Part shown: positions 34,227 to 41,923 of the stretch, piece by piece
Numbering within the stretch: the stretch's first letter is position 1
Layout: each line of letters opens with the position of its first letter
Origin: Ligilactobacillus aviarius subsp. aviarius DSM 20655
GTDB taxonomy: Bacteria > Bacillota > Bacilli > Lactobacillales > Lactobacillaceae
DNA length: 49,386 nucleotides
Direction of reading: 5' to 3'
Assembly: GCF_001436315.1 (NCBI RefSeq)
Contig: NZ_AYZA01000022.1
Location: 154,013-203,398, forward strand
Notes under the pieces: generated by a model
What the model saw: the letters and a program-made list of their open reading frames with translations, nothing else
The model's database searches: none
Told to the model about the DNA's origin: nothing
Translations under genes and position numbers: made by a program

Positions 34227-35393
34227 ATGAATATCGGAATTGATAAAATTAGTTTCTTTACGCCACATTTATACTTGGATATGGCGGAATTAGCTGAAGC
34301 ACGTGACGTTGATCCGAATAAATATTTGATTGGGATCGGTCAAAGTAAAATGGCGGTTATTCCACCAACTCAAGACGTTGTTTCAATGGCGGCGAATGCA
34401 GCTGATAAAATTTTGACTCCTGAAGATAAGGAACAAATTGATATGATTTTATTTGCAACTGAATCAGGAATTGATAATTCAAAGTCAGGAGCCGTTTACC
34501 TTCAACGGTTGCTTGGATTTAAACATCAGGTTCGGGTCGTTGAATTAAAACAGGCTTGCTACGCAGCAACTGCAGCAATTCATTTTGCTCATGGGCACAT
34601 CGCAATGAACCCTGATTCAAAAGTGCTCGTAATCGGAGCTGATAACGCGCGTTACGGGTTAGCAACCAAGGGTGAACCAACTCAAGGCGGCGGAGCCGTT
34701 GCAATGTTGATCAGCCGGAATCCACGGATCTTAGCTGTCCAGGATGATGCAACCTACTGGGCCGACGATGTAATGGACTTCTGGCGTCCGTTAGGCTTTG
34801 ATGAAGCCCTAGTTGATGGCAAGTATTCAACCAACGTTTACCTTGAATTCTTTAAGCATGTTTTCAAAGAATACCAAGCCAATACCGGGTTTGATGTTTC
34901 AAAATTTGATGCAATGTTATTCCACTTACCATACACGAAGGAAGGATTTAAAGCATTGAAGATTGCGATCGAAGATGCTGATCCAACAGTTGCTGCCCGG
35001 TTAACGCATGAATTTGAAAATGTGCGGCGGTACAGCAACCAAATCGGAAACCTTTATACCGGTTCATTGTATTTAGGATTGCTTTCATTACTTGAAAATT
35101 CAACGGATCTTAAAGCCGGAATGCGGTTAGGATTGTACAGTTATGGTTCAGGTGCTCAAGGCGAATTCTACTCTGGTTTGTTGCGCCCAGGATTTGACCA
35201 AAACATTGAACACGAAGCATTCCAAAAGGTCCTGGATGCCCGGAAACAACTGAACGTTGCCGAATATGAAGACGTTTATAATTCTCGGATCAAGATCAGC
35301 GATAAGACCCGGAAACTTGATATCAGTACTGATCCTGCAAAGTTTGTTTTTGCCGGGGTTGAAGATTATCAACGGCAATATGTTGTGAAATAA
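34227..35393 (+). CDS. mvaS: Hydroxymethylglutaryl-CoA synthase
   Basis: This enzyme condenses acetyl-CoA and acetoacetyl-CoA to HMG-CoA, the committing step toward mevalonate and isoprenoids. It has 388 residues. Catalytic Cys111 lies in ELKQACYAATAA, and the conserved FHLPYTKEG and YSYGSGAQGEF segments are present. GGAGGG precedes the ATG. The product feeds the pathway that supplies the IspA encoded at 44339. Confidence 0.96.
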   Translation: MNIGIDKISFFTPHLYLDMAELAEARDVDPNKYLIGIGQSKMAVIPPTQDVVSMAANAADKILTPEDKEQIDMILFATESGIDNSKSGAVYLQRLLGFKHQVRVVELKQACYAATAAIHFAHGHIAMNPDSKVLVIGADNARYGLATKGEPTQGGGAVAMLISRNPRILAVQDDATYWADDVMDFWRPLGFDEALVDGKYSTNVYLEFFKHVFKEYQANTGFDVSKFDAMLFHLPYTKEGFKALKIAIEDADPTVAARLTHEFENVRRYSNQIGNLYTGSLYLGLLSLLENSTDLKAGMRLGLYSYGSGAQGEFYSGLLRPGFDQNIEHEAFQKVLDARKQLNVAEYEDVYNSRIKISDKTRKLDISTDPAKFVFAGVEDYQRQYVVK

Positions 35394-35421
35394 TTAAGAA
35401 CAATCAGGTAATTTATAAATG

Positions 35422-35473
35422 AAACATTGCTTTTGATGGCGTTTTTTGTCAGAATAGAATTAAAGCAATGTTT
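35422..35473. promoter_or_regulatory. 12-bp perfect inverted repeat before the unknown operon
   Basis: AAACATTGCTTT (35422-35433) and AAAGCAATGTTT (35462-35473) are exact reverse complements 28 bases apart, followed by TTATTTTATAG. Two readings are possible: a long-loop terminator for mvaS, or an operator whose arms flank the promoter of the next operon. The sequence does not decide. Confidence 0.55.
35433..35460 (+). promoter_or_regulatory. Putative promoter of the unknown three-gene operon
   Basis: TTGATG and TAGAAT are separated by 16 bases. They lie between the two arms of the inverted repeat, 43 bases before the first gene. Confidence 0.45.
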
Positions 35474-35502
35474 TTATTTTATAGTAATAAGAGGAGATTT
35501 TT

Positions 35503-36375
35503 ATGACAAATGAAAATCAGTTCACTTTATCAGATCATGATGAAGCCACAAAAACATTAACCGAGGCCGTAACAGGCAAGATTCAATATTTACAGACATT
35601 AGCAAAGGCAATTGATGATCAAGATGACCGTCAAGTGTATGAACTTATTAATTCGAAGAAATATTCTGATGAAATTTTACATGCTCGGCATGGTGCTCAG
35701 GATACAGAAAATGAAAAATTAGTTGAAGATATCCAACCAAAGATCAGCGCATTTTTAAGTCAAAAGTTGATTCAATACTTAAATGAAATGTATCCGTTCT
35801 TTTACTTTGAAGAAACCGCTCCGGGGAATTTCCAATTTTATTTTGGAAATTGGTGGGGCAGAAGACTTTTCGGAACGGTCGATGTCTTGAACGTTGAATT
35901 TCATTTTGACAAACGCGAATATGAAAAATTGTCAAAGGCGTTCGAACTTGAATACGAGAATAAACGCTTAAATAGTGATGCAATCGAACGACTTTCAAAG
36001 GAAAACGAACGGTTGCAAAGTTTGATCGATTCTCAAGATGAACGCGATCAGCAAAAAGAAAAATTACGTGCTCAAATCAAGGCAGTTTCTCAAGAAAAAG
36101 TAATGCCGTGGGAAAGTTCAAAGCAACGGGAATCAAAACAAAAGTTGGTTGATCAATTAAGTCATTTAACTGAACTTGATGAAGAAGCCAATGATGCATA
36201 CCGGACGATTCGGGACAATGAAGAAACGGTTTTAGCCTTATCAAAGGAAGATACGTTAATTGGATACGAAAAGCAAAGTATCGTATCGAAGTTCGGTAAT
36301 TTTGAAAACTTTGAAGCTAAAAATAAGACCCTTTATCGCGACTACATCGCAAATTTGATTGCTGCAGAAAAATAG
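35503..36375 (+). CDS. Unknown protein, first gene of three-gene operon
   Basis: I do not recognise this family. The 290-residue soluble protein has an alpha-helical N-terminus and an aromatic-rich segment at about 92-125 (MYPFFYFEE, FYFGNWWGRRLFG). A charged coiled-coil follows (about 140-250; repeated EYENKRLNS, KENERLQSL, QKEKLRAQI), and the C-terminus is helical. There is no signal peptide, membrane segment, cysteine or catalytic motif. GAGGAG precedes the ATG. The next gene starts 10 bases after its stop, so they are co-transcribed. The coiled coil suggests assembly or scaffolding. Confidence 0.82.
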   Translation: MTNENQFTLSDHDEATKTLTEAVTGKIQYLQTLAKAIDDQDDRQVYELINSKKYSDEILHARHGAQDTENEKLVEDIQPKISAFLSQKLIQYLNEMYPFFYFEETAPGNFQFYFGNWWGRRLFGTVDVLNVEFHFDKREYEKLSKAFELEYENKRLNSDAIERLSKENERLQSLIDSQDERDQQKEKLRAQIKAVSQEKVMPWESSKQRESKQKLVDQLSHLTELDEEANDAYRTIRDNEETVLALSKEDTLIGYEKQSIVSKFGNFENFEAKNKTLYRDYIANLIAAEK

Positions 36376-36385
36376 GTGAGATAAG

Positions 36386-37351
36386 ATGAGCGAAAAATTA
36401 CAAACGGTAACGTTTTTCCCAGACGGAACAACAAAACAAAAAAGTAAGGATGCCCGTTCGTTAAGTACGACAGGTCGCTTAATGGCATATCGCGATCAAT
36501 TGAAGAAAAACTTGGACAATGGAATTCACTTCACCGAGATTTTAAATCAATTGATCACAACGGACGATGCGATGGTTTTATTGAAGTCGATCCAACAATT
36601 ATCGACATATCAGCTTGATTCGGCATATTTGATTTACCCGCAACAATATACGCGGCCGGACTTTTATTTGATCTTTTTAAGCCGGCTTCTCGGATTGCAT
36701 CAAGCAGAAAAATTGGTTTTACAAGCCAATGAACAAAATGATGAACTGTATCACGAATTTCCAGGAATCGATAAGTTAGGCTACTTTACGTTTGTGGAAA
36801 ACCCAGATGGTAGTGCTTACTACGTTGAACAGCATACTCAAGAAACGTTATTCTTTATTGACTTCAATAAGCACTTACTTCTTTTTAATAGCGAAGCATT
36901 AACGAATTTATTGATCGTTAAGTTGAAAAAGGAGATCAATGAAGAAACGTTGCGGAAATTTGAACTTCAGTTACTTGCGATTGGAAAGTTCATGAAGGAA
37001 GATTATGGATTTGATGTTGATTTCAACATTTTAGACCCATCAAATTATGCATCGTATGCAATTATGGATGATCAAATGCCGCAAACTGCATTGGATAAAT
37101 TATTCATCAATGCTTCAAATGCCGGCTACATGTTGATCACCGGGATGCATAATGAAGCTGAATTGGAGTTAAGTCGGGGCATTAAAATGGCAGTTGAACC
37201 TCAAGAAAATGGTCAATGGGTAATTAAAATCAACGATCCTGATAACCGCATTTCATGGTTTGATGTACTGAATAAATATGATTTCATTCGTGATTGGTAC
37301 TTGGGAAATCTCGAAAGTCTTGAAATCAAGAATGATCCTCGTTACTACTAA
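36386..37351 (+). CDS. Unknown protein, second gene of three-gene operon
   Basis: I do not recognise this family. The 321-residue acidic soluble protein is rich in aromatic residues, for example SAYLIYPQQYTRPDFYLIFL, and has alternating beta (ETLFFIDFNKHLLLF) and helical parts. There is no membrane segment or nucleotide-binding motif, and it has no cysteine. It begins MSEKLQTVTFFPDGTTKQK and ends SLEIKNDPRYY. GAGATAAG precedes the ATG. The third gene starts 16-19 bases after the stop. Confidence 0.82.
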   Translation: MSEKLQTVTFFPDGTTKQKSKDARSLSTTGRLMAYRDQLKKNLDNGIHFTEILNQLITTDDAMVLLKSIQQLSTYQLDSAYLIYPQQYTRPDFYLIFLSRLLGLHQAEKLVLQANEQNDELYHEFPGIDKLGYFTFVENPDGSAYYVEQHTQETLFFIDFNKHLLLFNSEALTNLLIVKLKKEINEETLRKFELQLLAIGKFMKEDYGFDVDFNILDPSNYASYAIMDDQMPQTALDKLFINASNAGYMLITGMHNEAELELSRGIKMAVEPQENGQWVIKINDPDNRISWFDVLNKYDFIRDWYLGNLESLEIKNDPRYY

Positions 37352-37367
37352 TTTATAGAAGGTGAAG

Positions 37368-37841
37368 ATGGTGGATTTTAATCGAATGCTTGGATTAGCA
37401 CGGCAAAGTGCTTTTCCGAAAATGTTGCCTGCGAAAAAAATTACGCTTGATGAAAAATACAGTAATTTGGTTGTGAATGTCAATTTAAGTTTGGCAAATC
37501 TGTTTATGAAGATTCAAGCCAAGGCACCGAAAACAGAATTGCTTAAAAGTTATTGTCAGGGGATGCGCGACTTTTTTGAAATGGCCAATTTCAAAGAGTG
37601 GGCATATATTATGTTGATGACGGATGAAGATTTAAATCAAATTGGGCAAAAATGGAAGAGCGATTCGTTTGCAACGGTTTATTTGATTATTCAACAGCAA
37701 ATCAATAAGTGCTATTTTAATCGGCAACCCCAAGCTTTGGTCCATGCCTGGCACATGTACTTGAAACTGGGATTGATCGATTTAGACTTCGATGAACAAG
37801 AAATTGAGTCTCAGTACATGAAGATGTACGATCAAAATTAA
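37368..37841 (+). CDS. Unknown protein, third gene of three-gene operon
   Basis: I do not recognise this family. About 157 residues, mostly helical: LARQSAFPKMLPAKKITLDE, then a helical body and an acidic end (LDFDEQEIESQYMKMYDQN). It contains two cysteines (SYCQGM, NKCYFN) and no membrane segment. ATG 37368 and GTG 37371 both follow AAGGTG; the GTG has the more usual spacing. The gene ends just before a strong bidirectional terminator, so the operon comprises three genes. Confidence 0.78.
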   Translation: MVDFNRMLGLARQSAFPKMLPAKKITLDEKYSNLVVNVNLSLANLFMKIQAKAPKTELLKSYCQGMRDFFEMANFKEWAYIMLMTDEDLNQIGQKWKSDSFATVYLIIQQQINKCYFNRQPQALVHAWHMYLKLGLIDLDFDEQEIESQYMKMYDQN

Positions 37842-37846
37842 GAATG

Positions 37847-37883
37847 AAAAAGAAGGTGCAATCAACGATTGCACCTTCTTTTT
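37847..37883. terminator. Bidirectional terminator of the unknown operon
   Basis: A perfect 17-bp stem (AAAAAGAAGGTGCAATC with GATTGCACCTTCTTTTT) with a 3-base loop, 6 bases past the stop. The gene-free stretch 37842-38213 holds this terminator, the tRNA terminator, tRNA-Arg, its promoter, and the rplU promoter and leader. Confidence 0.92.
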
Positions 37884-37890
37884 GAAGAAT

Positions 37891-37919
37891 AAAAAAACAC
37901 GTCCATTAACTGAACGTGT
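37891..37919 (-). terminator. Terminator of tRNA-Arg
   Basis: The minus strand reads ACACGT, loop, ACGTGT followed by seven T, a few bases past the tRNA 3' end. Confidence 0.75.
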
Positions 37920-37924
37920 CCATA

Positions 37925-38001
37925 TGGTGATTCGGGAGAGATTCGAACTCTCGACAATCCGCTTAGAAGGCGGATGCTCTATCCAGCTGAGCTACCGAAC
38001 C
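37925..38001 (-). tRNA. tRNA-Arg (anticodon UCU)
   Basis: The minus strand folds into a 77-base tRNA. The acceptor stem is GGTTCGG with CCGAATC (one G-T pair), the D arm contains AGCTCAGCTGGATAGAGC, the anticodon loop is CTTCTAA on the stem CCGC/GCGG, the T arm is GAGAG TTCGAAT CTCTC, and the discriminator A is followed by encoded CCA. The anticodon TCT reads AGA and AGG. Confidence 0.97.
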
Positions 38002-38018
38002 ATTTCAACAACGTTAGT

Positions 38019-38047
38019 ATTATATGATGATTATTCTTAAAAGTCAA
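38019..38047 (-). promoter_or_regulatory. Promoter of tRNA-Arg
   Basis: The minus strand reads TTGACT, 17 bases, TATAAT, close to consensus and 18 bases before the tRNA 5' end. Confidence 0.78.
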
Positions 38048-38071
38048 TTTAATCTTTAAGGATGATGAACC

Positions 38072-38100
38072 TTGACGAGTCAATTAGATTTTGATAAACT
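38072..38100 (+). promoter_or_regulatory. Promoter of rplU-prp-rpmA
   Basis: TTGACG, 17 bases, TAAACT. It is divergent from the tRNA promoter. Confidence 0.65.
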
Positions 38101-38106
38101 ACAACT

Positions 38107-38204
38107 GTTGTACTTGTGCATAGTACAACTGCAACCGCACGTTTTAAGTTTAAGTGTTCATATGAACCACTAAATTACGGCGAGTCTAAGGATTAATTAA
38201 GGAG
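38107..38204 (+). ncRNA. Ribosomal protein L21 leader
   Basis: The 5' leader of rplU contains paired segments, including GTTGTAC...GTACAAC (about 38112-38118 with 38126-38132). It lies where the Firmicute L21 leader, an L21-responsive control RNA, is normally found. The assignment is by position and hairpin pattern. Confidence 0.65.
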
Positions 38205-38213
38205 GTGCACAAG

Positions 38214-38522
38214 ATGTACGCAATCATTAAAACTGGTGGCAAGCAATTAAAAGTTGAAAAGGGTCAAGCTATCTACGTTGAAAAGTTAGACGTTAAGGCT
38301 GGCGACAAAGTAACTTTTGATCAAGTTGTCTTAGTTGGTGGTGAAAAGACTGTTATTGGTACACCATTAGTTGAAGGTGCAACCGTTACAGGAACAGTTG
38401 AAAAGCAAGGCCGTGCAAAGAAAGTTGTAACTTTCAAGTACAAGCCAAAGAAACACCAACACACAAAGCAAGGTCATCGTCAACCATATACAAAGGTTGT
38501 TATTGACGAAATCAACGCTTAA
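38214..38522 (+). CDS. rplU: 50S ribosomal protein L21
   Basis: L21 is a 102-residue 23S rRNA binding protein. It starts [18 protein letters not shown] and has the signature [17 protein letters not shown] near the end. ATG 38214 follows GGAGGTGC. It is the first gene of the conserved rplU-prp-rpmA operon. Confidence 0.97.
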   Translation: MYAIIKTGGKQLKVEKGQAIYVEKLDVKAGDKVTFDQVVLVGGEKTVIGTPLVEGATVTGTVEKQGRAKKVVTFKYKPKKHQHTKQGHRQPYTKVVIDEINA

Positions 38523-38529
38523 TTGAAAG

Positions 38530-38862
38530 TTGGTTGATATTTTGATTCAAGCACATTTTAATTATCGGTCTGGAAAACTTTCCGGATTTGAATTAAAAGG
38601 GCATGCAGATGCCGGTGAATATGGACAAGATATTGTCTGTTCCGCAGTGTCTGTTCTTGCAATCAATACCGTTAATAGTTTAGAAAAGCTTGCTCAGAGC
38701 AAACCGCAAGTTTTGTCGGATGATGAAAATGGCGGATTCCTTAAAGTTGAGCTTTCCGATGATCAAGTGCAACTTCCGAATGTTCAATTACTACTTCAAA
38801 GTTTTGAACTCGGTTTACGGGATGTTGCGAATAGTTATGGTAAATACATCAAGATAAGATAA
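38530..38862 (+). CDS. prp: Ribosomal-processing cysteine protease Prp
   Basis: Prp cleaves the N-terminal extension of L27 in Firmicutes. About 110 residues; the catalytic His is in KGHADAGEYG and the Cys is in QDIVCSAVSVLA. TTG 38530 or TTG 38542 could start it and neither has a convincing ribosome-binding site, so translation is probably coupled to rplU, whose stop is 7 bases upstream. It lies between rplU and rpmA as in other Firmicutes, next to its substrate. Confidence 0.95.
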   Translation: MVDILIQAHFNYRSGKLSGFELKGHADAGEYGQDIVCSAVSVLAINTVNSLEKLAQSKPQVLSDDENGGFLKVELSDDQVQLPNVQLLLQSFELGLRDVANSYGKYIKIR

Positions 38863-38884
38863 GCATTGAGGAGGTGCAACTGTT

Positions 38885-39166
38885 ATGTTAATGAACTTGC
38901 AATTCTTTGCTCACAAAAAAGGTGGCGGTTCAACTGCCAACGGTCGTGACTCACGTTCAAAGCGTTTAGGCGCTAAGAGTGCTGATGGTCAACTCGTAAA
39001 GGGTGGTTCAATCATTTACCGTCAACGCGGTACACATATCTACCCAGGTGTAAACGTAGGTATGGGTGGCGACAATACATTATTTGCTAAGGTTGAAGGT
39101 GTTGTACGTTTCGAACGCAAAGGCCGTGACAAGCGTCAAGTATCTGTTTACCCAGTTGCTGACTAA
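38885..39166 (+). CDS. rpmA: 50S ribosomal protein L27 (precursor)
   Basis: L27 reaches the peptidyl-transferase centre with its N-terminus. The 93-residue precursor begins [17 protein letters not shown]; the LQFF/AHKKG junction is the Prp cleavage site. AGGAGGTG precedes the ATG. It is the last gene of the operon, with a strong terminator. Confidence 0.97.
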   Translation: MLMNLQFFAHKKGGGSTANGRDSRSKRLGAKSADGQLVKGGSIIYRQRGTHIYPGVNVGMGGDNTLFAKVEGVVRFERKGRDKRQVSVYPVAD

Positions 39167-39175
39167 TGTATTTTG

Positions 39176-39209
39176 AAAGAGGCTGTGACGAAAGTCCAGC
39201 CTCTTTTTT
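39176..39209 (+). terminator. Terminator of rpmA
   Basis: AAAGAGGCTG, loop with an internal GAC/GTC pair, CAGCCTCTTTTTT, 10 bases past the stop. The stem resembles the hairpin of the dispersed repeat, but no other part of that element is present. Confidence 0.85.
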
Positions 39210-39224
39210 GTTAAGTGAGGGATT

Positions 39225-40304
39225 ATGATGAATAAAACGGAATATCATACGCGAATCAGGAAGGTTCAAACCTTTATTGGAGATCATCATATGGATGGTT
39301 TCCTGGTAACTGATCCGGTCAATATTAATTATCTTTCAGGATTTACCGGTGATGAAGGGTTGCTTTTGATTACTGATCAAACAGCTTATTTGATTAGTGA
39401 CGCCCGGTTTCAAGTTGAGCTGATGACCCAGACGATTACAGATTATCGAATCACGAATGATTATTTTCAAACCGCGTGTCAGTTATTTGAAGAAGATCAC
39501 TTGGTAGCCGTCGGGTTTGAAGCCTCGATTAGTTATCATGATTATGATTATTTAGATGAAAATTCAGTTGCGGACATCGTTCCAACCGAAAATGTGATCG
39601 AATCTTTGCGGGCAATCAAAAGTGATGCTGAAATTCAGATTTTAAAAAAGGCAGCGGCATTAGCCAAACAAGGTTATGCCCGCTTACTTACTGAAATTCT
39701 TAAACCGGGACTTTCAGAAAAGGAAGTGGCTGACCGGTTTGATTTTGAAATGCGGCGGTTAGGGGCTGATAAGGCGTCATTTGACCCAATTATTGCAACC
39801 GGAATTGATAATACGGTCAAACCGCACAGTGTTAATTCAACGCGTAAAATTCAACCGGGGGATTTGATTCTGGTTGATTACGGTTATTTTTATCAAGGAT
39901 ATACGTTTGATGTTACCCGGGTCTGCGGAATGGGGGTTCAATCTCCCGAAATTCACTGGTTAACGGCGGCTGTTCAGGATGCGCTTCTTGAAACAATGCA
40001 AATTGTTGCTCCGGGATTGCCGGTTTCTGCTCTTTGGCAAAAAGCAAATGATGTTTTGCAGGTCTATCACCTTGATCAGTACTTTACCCACGGAATCGGG
40101 CATGGAATCGGGCGGTCGATCCACGAAATGCCAACGTTAAGCTATCGCAGCGATGAGCCGCTTCAAGTCGGCCAGGTAATCACGATCGAGCCGGGAGTAT
40201 ACGTTTCCGGAGTTGGCGGGGTGCGATTGGAAAATGATTTATTAGTTACTGCGGACGGTTTTGAAAATTTGACTGATTTTGATCTGGGATTAACGGAACT
40301 CTAA
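39225..40304 (+). CDS. M24B family aminopeptidase (Xaa-Pro peptidase)
   Basis: The 359-residue metallopeptidase has an N-terminal creatinase-like domain (about 1-130, LVTDPVNINYLSGFTGDEG) and the pita-bread catalytic domain. All five metal ligands are present: Asp in LVDYGY, Asp in FDVTR, His in GIGHGIG, Glu in IEPGVY and Glu in RLENDLLV. It removes N-terminal residues before proline. PepP versus PepQ cannot be settled from sequence; the position before efp fits the PepP-like member. Tandem ATGs at 39225. Confidence 0.95.
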   Translation: MMNKTEYHTRIRKVQTFIGDHHMDGFLVTDPVNINYLSGFTGDEGLLLITDQTAYLISDARFQVELMTQTITDYRITNDYFQTACQLFEEDHLVAVGFEASISYHDYDYLDENSVADIVPTENVIESLRAIKSDAEIQILKKAAALAKQGYARLLTEILKPGLSEKEVADRFDFEMRRLGADKASFDPIIATGIDNTVKPHSVNSTRKIQPGDLILVDYGYFYQGYTFDVTRVCGMGVQSPEIHWLTAAVQDALLETMQIVAPGLPVSALWQKANDVLQVYHLDQYFTHGIGHGIGRSIHEMPTLSYRSDEPLQVGQVITIEPGVYVSGVGGVRLENDLLVTADGFENLTDFDLGLTEL

Positions 40305-40408
40305 TAATCTGCTTGACAAAATAAAGAATTCACGTGAAAATATTCAGTATAGTGATTTCTTTAACTATGTATCGGAAATTCGAAATTTTTACCTGAGGAG
40401 GACAAAAG

Positions 40409-40966
40409 ATGATTTCTGTAAATGATTTTAAAACAGGATTAACAATTCAAATTGATGGCGAATTATGGCGGGTCGTTGAATTCTTACACGTTAAGCCAGG
40501 TAAAGGTTCAGCCTTCGTTCGTTCAAAACTTAAAAACTTACGGACAGGTGCTGTTCAAGAAAAGACATTCCGTGCTGGTGAAAAGGTAGAACAAGCCCAA
40601 ATCGATCGGAAAGAAATGCAATACTTGTATGCTGATGGTGACAACTATGTCTTCATGGATACTTCAACATACGAACAACTTGAATTAAACAAGGCTCAAA
40701 TCGAAGACGAAATCAAGTACTTAAAGGAAAACATGCTTGTTAAGGTTATCATGCATGATTCAGAAACTTTAGGACTTGAATTGCCAAATACTGTTGATTT
40801 AGTTGTTGCTGAAACTGAACCAAACATTAAGGGTGACACATCATCAGGTGGTTCAAAGCCAGCTACAATGGAAACTGGATTAGTTGTTCAAGTTCCATTC
40901 TTTATCAACGAAGGCGATACGCTTACAATTAATACATCAGACGGTACTTACATTTCACGTGCATAA
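40409..40966 (+). CDS. efp: Elongation factor P
   Basis: EF-P rescues ribosomes stalled at polyproline stretches. The 185-residue protein has the conserved loop [10 protein letters not shown], with Lys32 at the position that is modified in many species. OB domains follow and the C-terminal signature [17 protein letters not shown] is present. GAGGAGG precedes the ATG. It heads efp-asp23-nusB. A TTGACA at 40313 has no -10 at normal spacing, so the promoter is unresolved. Confidence 0.97.
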   Translation: MISVNDFKTGLTIQIDGELWRVVEFLHVKPGKGSAFVRSKLKNLRTGAVQEKTFRAGEKVEQAQIDRKEMQYLYADGDNYVFMDTSTYEQLELNKAQIEDEIKYLKENMLVKVIMHDSETLGLELPNTVDLVVAETEPNIKGDTSSGGSKPATMETGLVVQVPFFINEGDTLTINTSDGTYISRA

Positions 40967-40987
40967 TTTTGAAGGAGGCTATTAATA

Positions 40988-41416
40988 ATGGCTGAAGATA
41001 ATAACATCATTTTAGCAAGTCAAGAACCTAGTTTAGGCGAAATTAAGATTGCGCCCGAAGTTGTTGAGGTCATTATTGGAATCGCAGCAAGTCAAGTTGA
41101 CGGCGTATACTCAATGCGGGGTTCATTAGCCAATAGTGTCTCAAAACTTTTTGGCAAGGAAAATCGGAGTAAAGGCGTTAAACTTGATCAAAAAGATTCA
41201 GCATTAAAAGTCGACGTTTATGCATTACTTAACTATGGGGTTTCAGTGCCGAAAGTTGCATATGAAATCCAAGAAAAGGTAAAACAACAAGTTTTGTTTA
41301 TGACGGGATTGAAACTGGATGTTGTTGATGTTCATATTCAAGGAATCGTTCCTGAAAAGCAAGAACCAACAATTGATCCAAATAATCCTTTTGCAGAAGA
41401 AAACGGTGAAGAATAG
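40988..41416 (+). CDS. Asp23/Gls24 family protein (YqhY-like)
   Basis: The 142-residue protein has the Asp23 domain (IKIAPEVVEVIIGIAASQVDG, then VDVYALLNYGVSVPKV). The family is linked to envelope stress and, for YqhY, control of acetyl-CoA carboxylase in Bacillus. It lies between efp and nusB, the usual YqhY context. GGAGG precedes the ATG and its stop overlaps the nusB GTG by one base. Confidence 0.94.
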   Translation: MAEDNNIILASQEPSLGEIKIAPEVVEVIIGIAASQVDGVYSMRGSLANSVSKLFGKENRSKGVKLDQKDSALKVDVYALLNYGVSVPKVAYEIQEKVKQQVLFMTGLKLDVVDVHIQGIVPEKQEPTIDPNNPFAEENGEE

Positions 41417-41814
41417 TGAGTATTACAAGACACCAAATTCGAGAGGTTGCTTTTCAAGCTTTATTCGCGGTGAATAGTAATCCTGACACTGATGTGATGA
41501 CCGTTGTTGATAATTTACTTGAAGAGAAGCATGTTTCAAAATGCCCAGATTATTTGCGTGAATTGGTTCAGGGAGTTTTAAGCCATCAAGCTGAACTTGA
41601 TGACGAGATTGCTTCGAAACTTAGTTCAAAGTGGACGTTAAGCCGGTTACCAAAGACGGATTTAATCATTTTACGCTTAGGATTATACGAAATCCAAAAT
41701 TGTGACGAAATTCCGAATAAGGTTGCGTTGAACGAAGCCCTTCAGCTTGCGAAGGAATTTAGTGATGAAAAGCAACGCGGCTTTATTAACGGCGTTCTTT
41801 CGAATTTTATTTAG
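41416..41814 (+). CDS. nusB: Transcription antitermination factor NusB
   Basis: NusB binds boxA RNA with S10 in rRNA antitermination. It has 132 all-helical residues, starts SITRHQIREVAFQALFAV and ends SDEKQRGFINGVLSNFI. It starts at GTG 41416 overlapping the previous stop (TAGTG), so translation is coupled. A perfect terminator follows. Confidence 0.96.
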   Translation: MSITRHQIREVAFQALFAVNSNPDTDVMTVVDNLLEEKHVSKCPDYLRELVQGVLSHQAELDDEIASKLSSKWTLSRLPKTDLIILRLGLYEIQNCDEIPNKVALNEALQLAKEFSDEKQRGFINGVLSNFI

Positions 41815-41816
41815 AG

Positions 41817-41850
41817 AAAAAAGGTTGGAATTTAAATTCCAACCTTTTTT
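41817..41850 (+). terminator. Terminator after nusB
   Basis: The palindrome AAAAAAGGTTGGAATTT...AAATTCCAACCTTTTTT (41817-41850) starts 3 bases after the stop. Confidence 0.85.
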
Positions 41851-41880
41851 CTTGTTCAAATAATTATTTTGAAAGAGATA

Positions 41881-41889
41881 TGCTAAAAT
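41881..41889 (+). promoter_or_regulatory. Extended -10 promoter element of the folD-recN operon
   Basis: TGCTAAAAT (TGn plus TAAAAT) about 35 bases before the folD start, with no clear -35. It would drive six genes. Confidence 0.5.
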
Positions 41890-41923
41890 CATAGTATGAA
41901 TAATTACTTAAGGGAGATCGATT

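Noticed and set aside
40313-40353. TTGACA ... TATAGT promoter before efp
   Set aside because: The spacing is 29 bases, too long for a sigma-A promoter; the two hexamers do not pair up at 16-18 bases.
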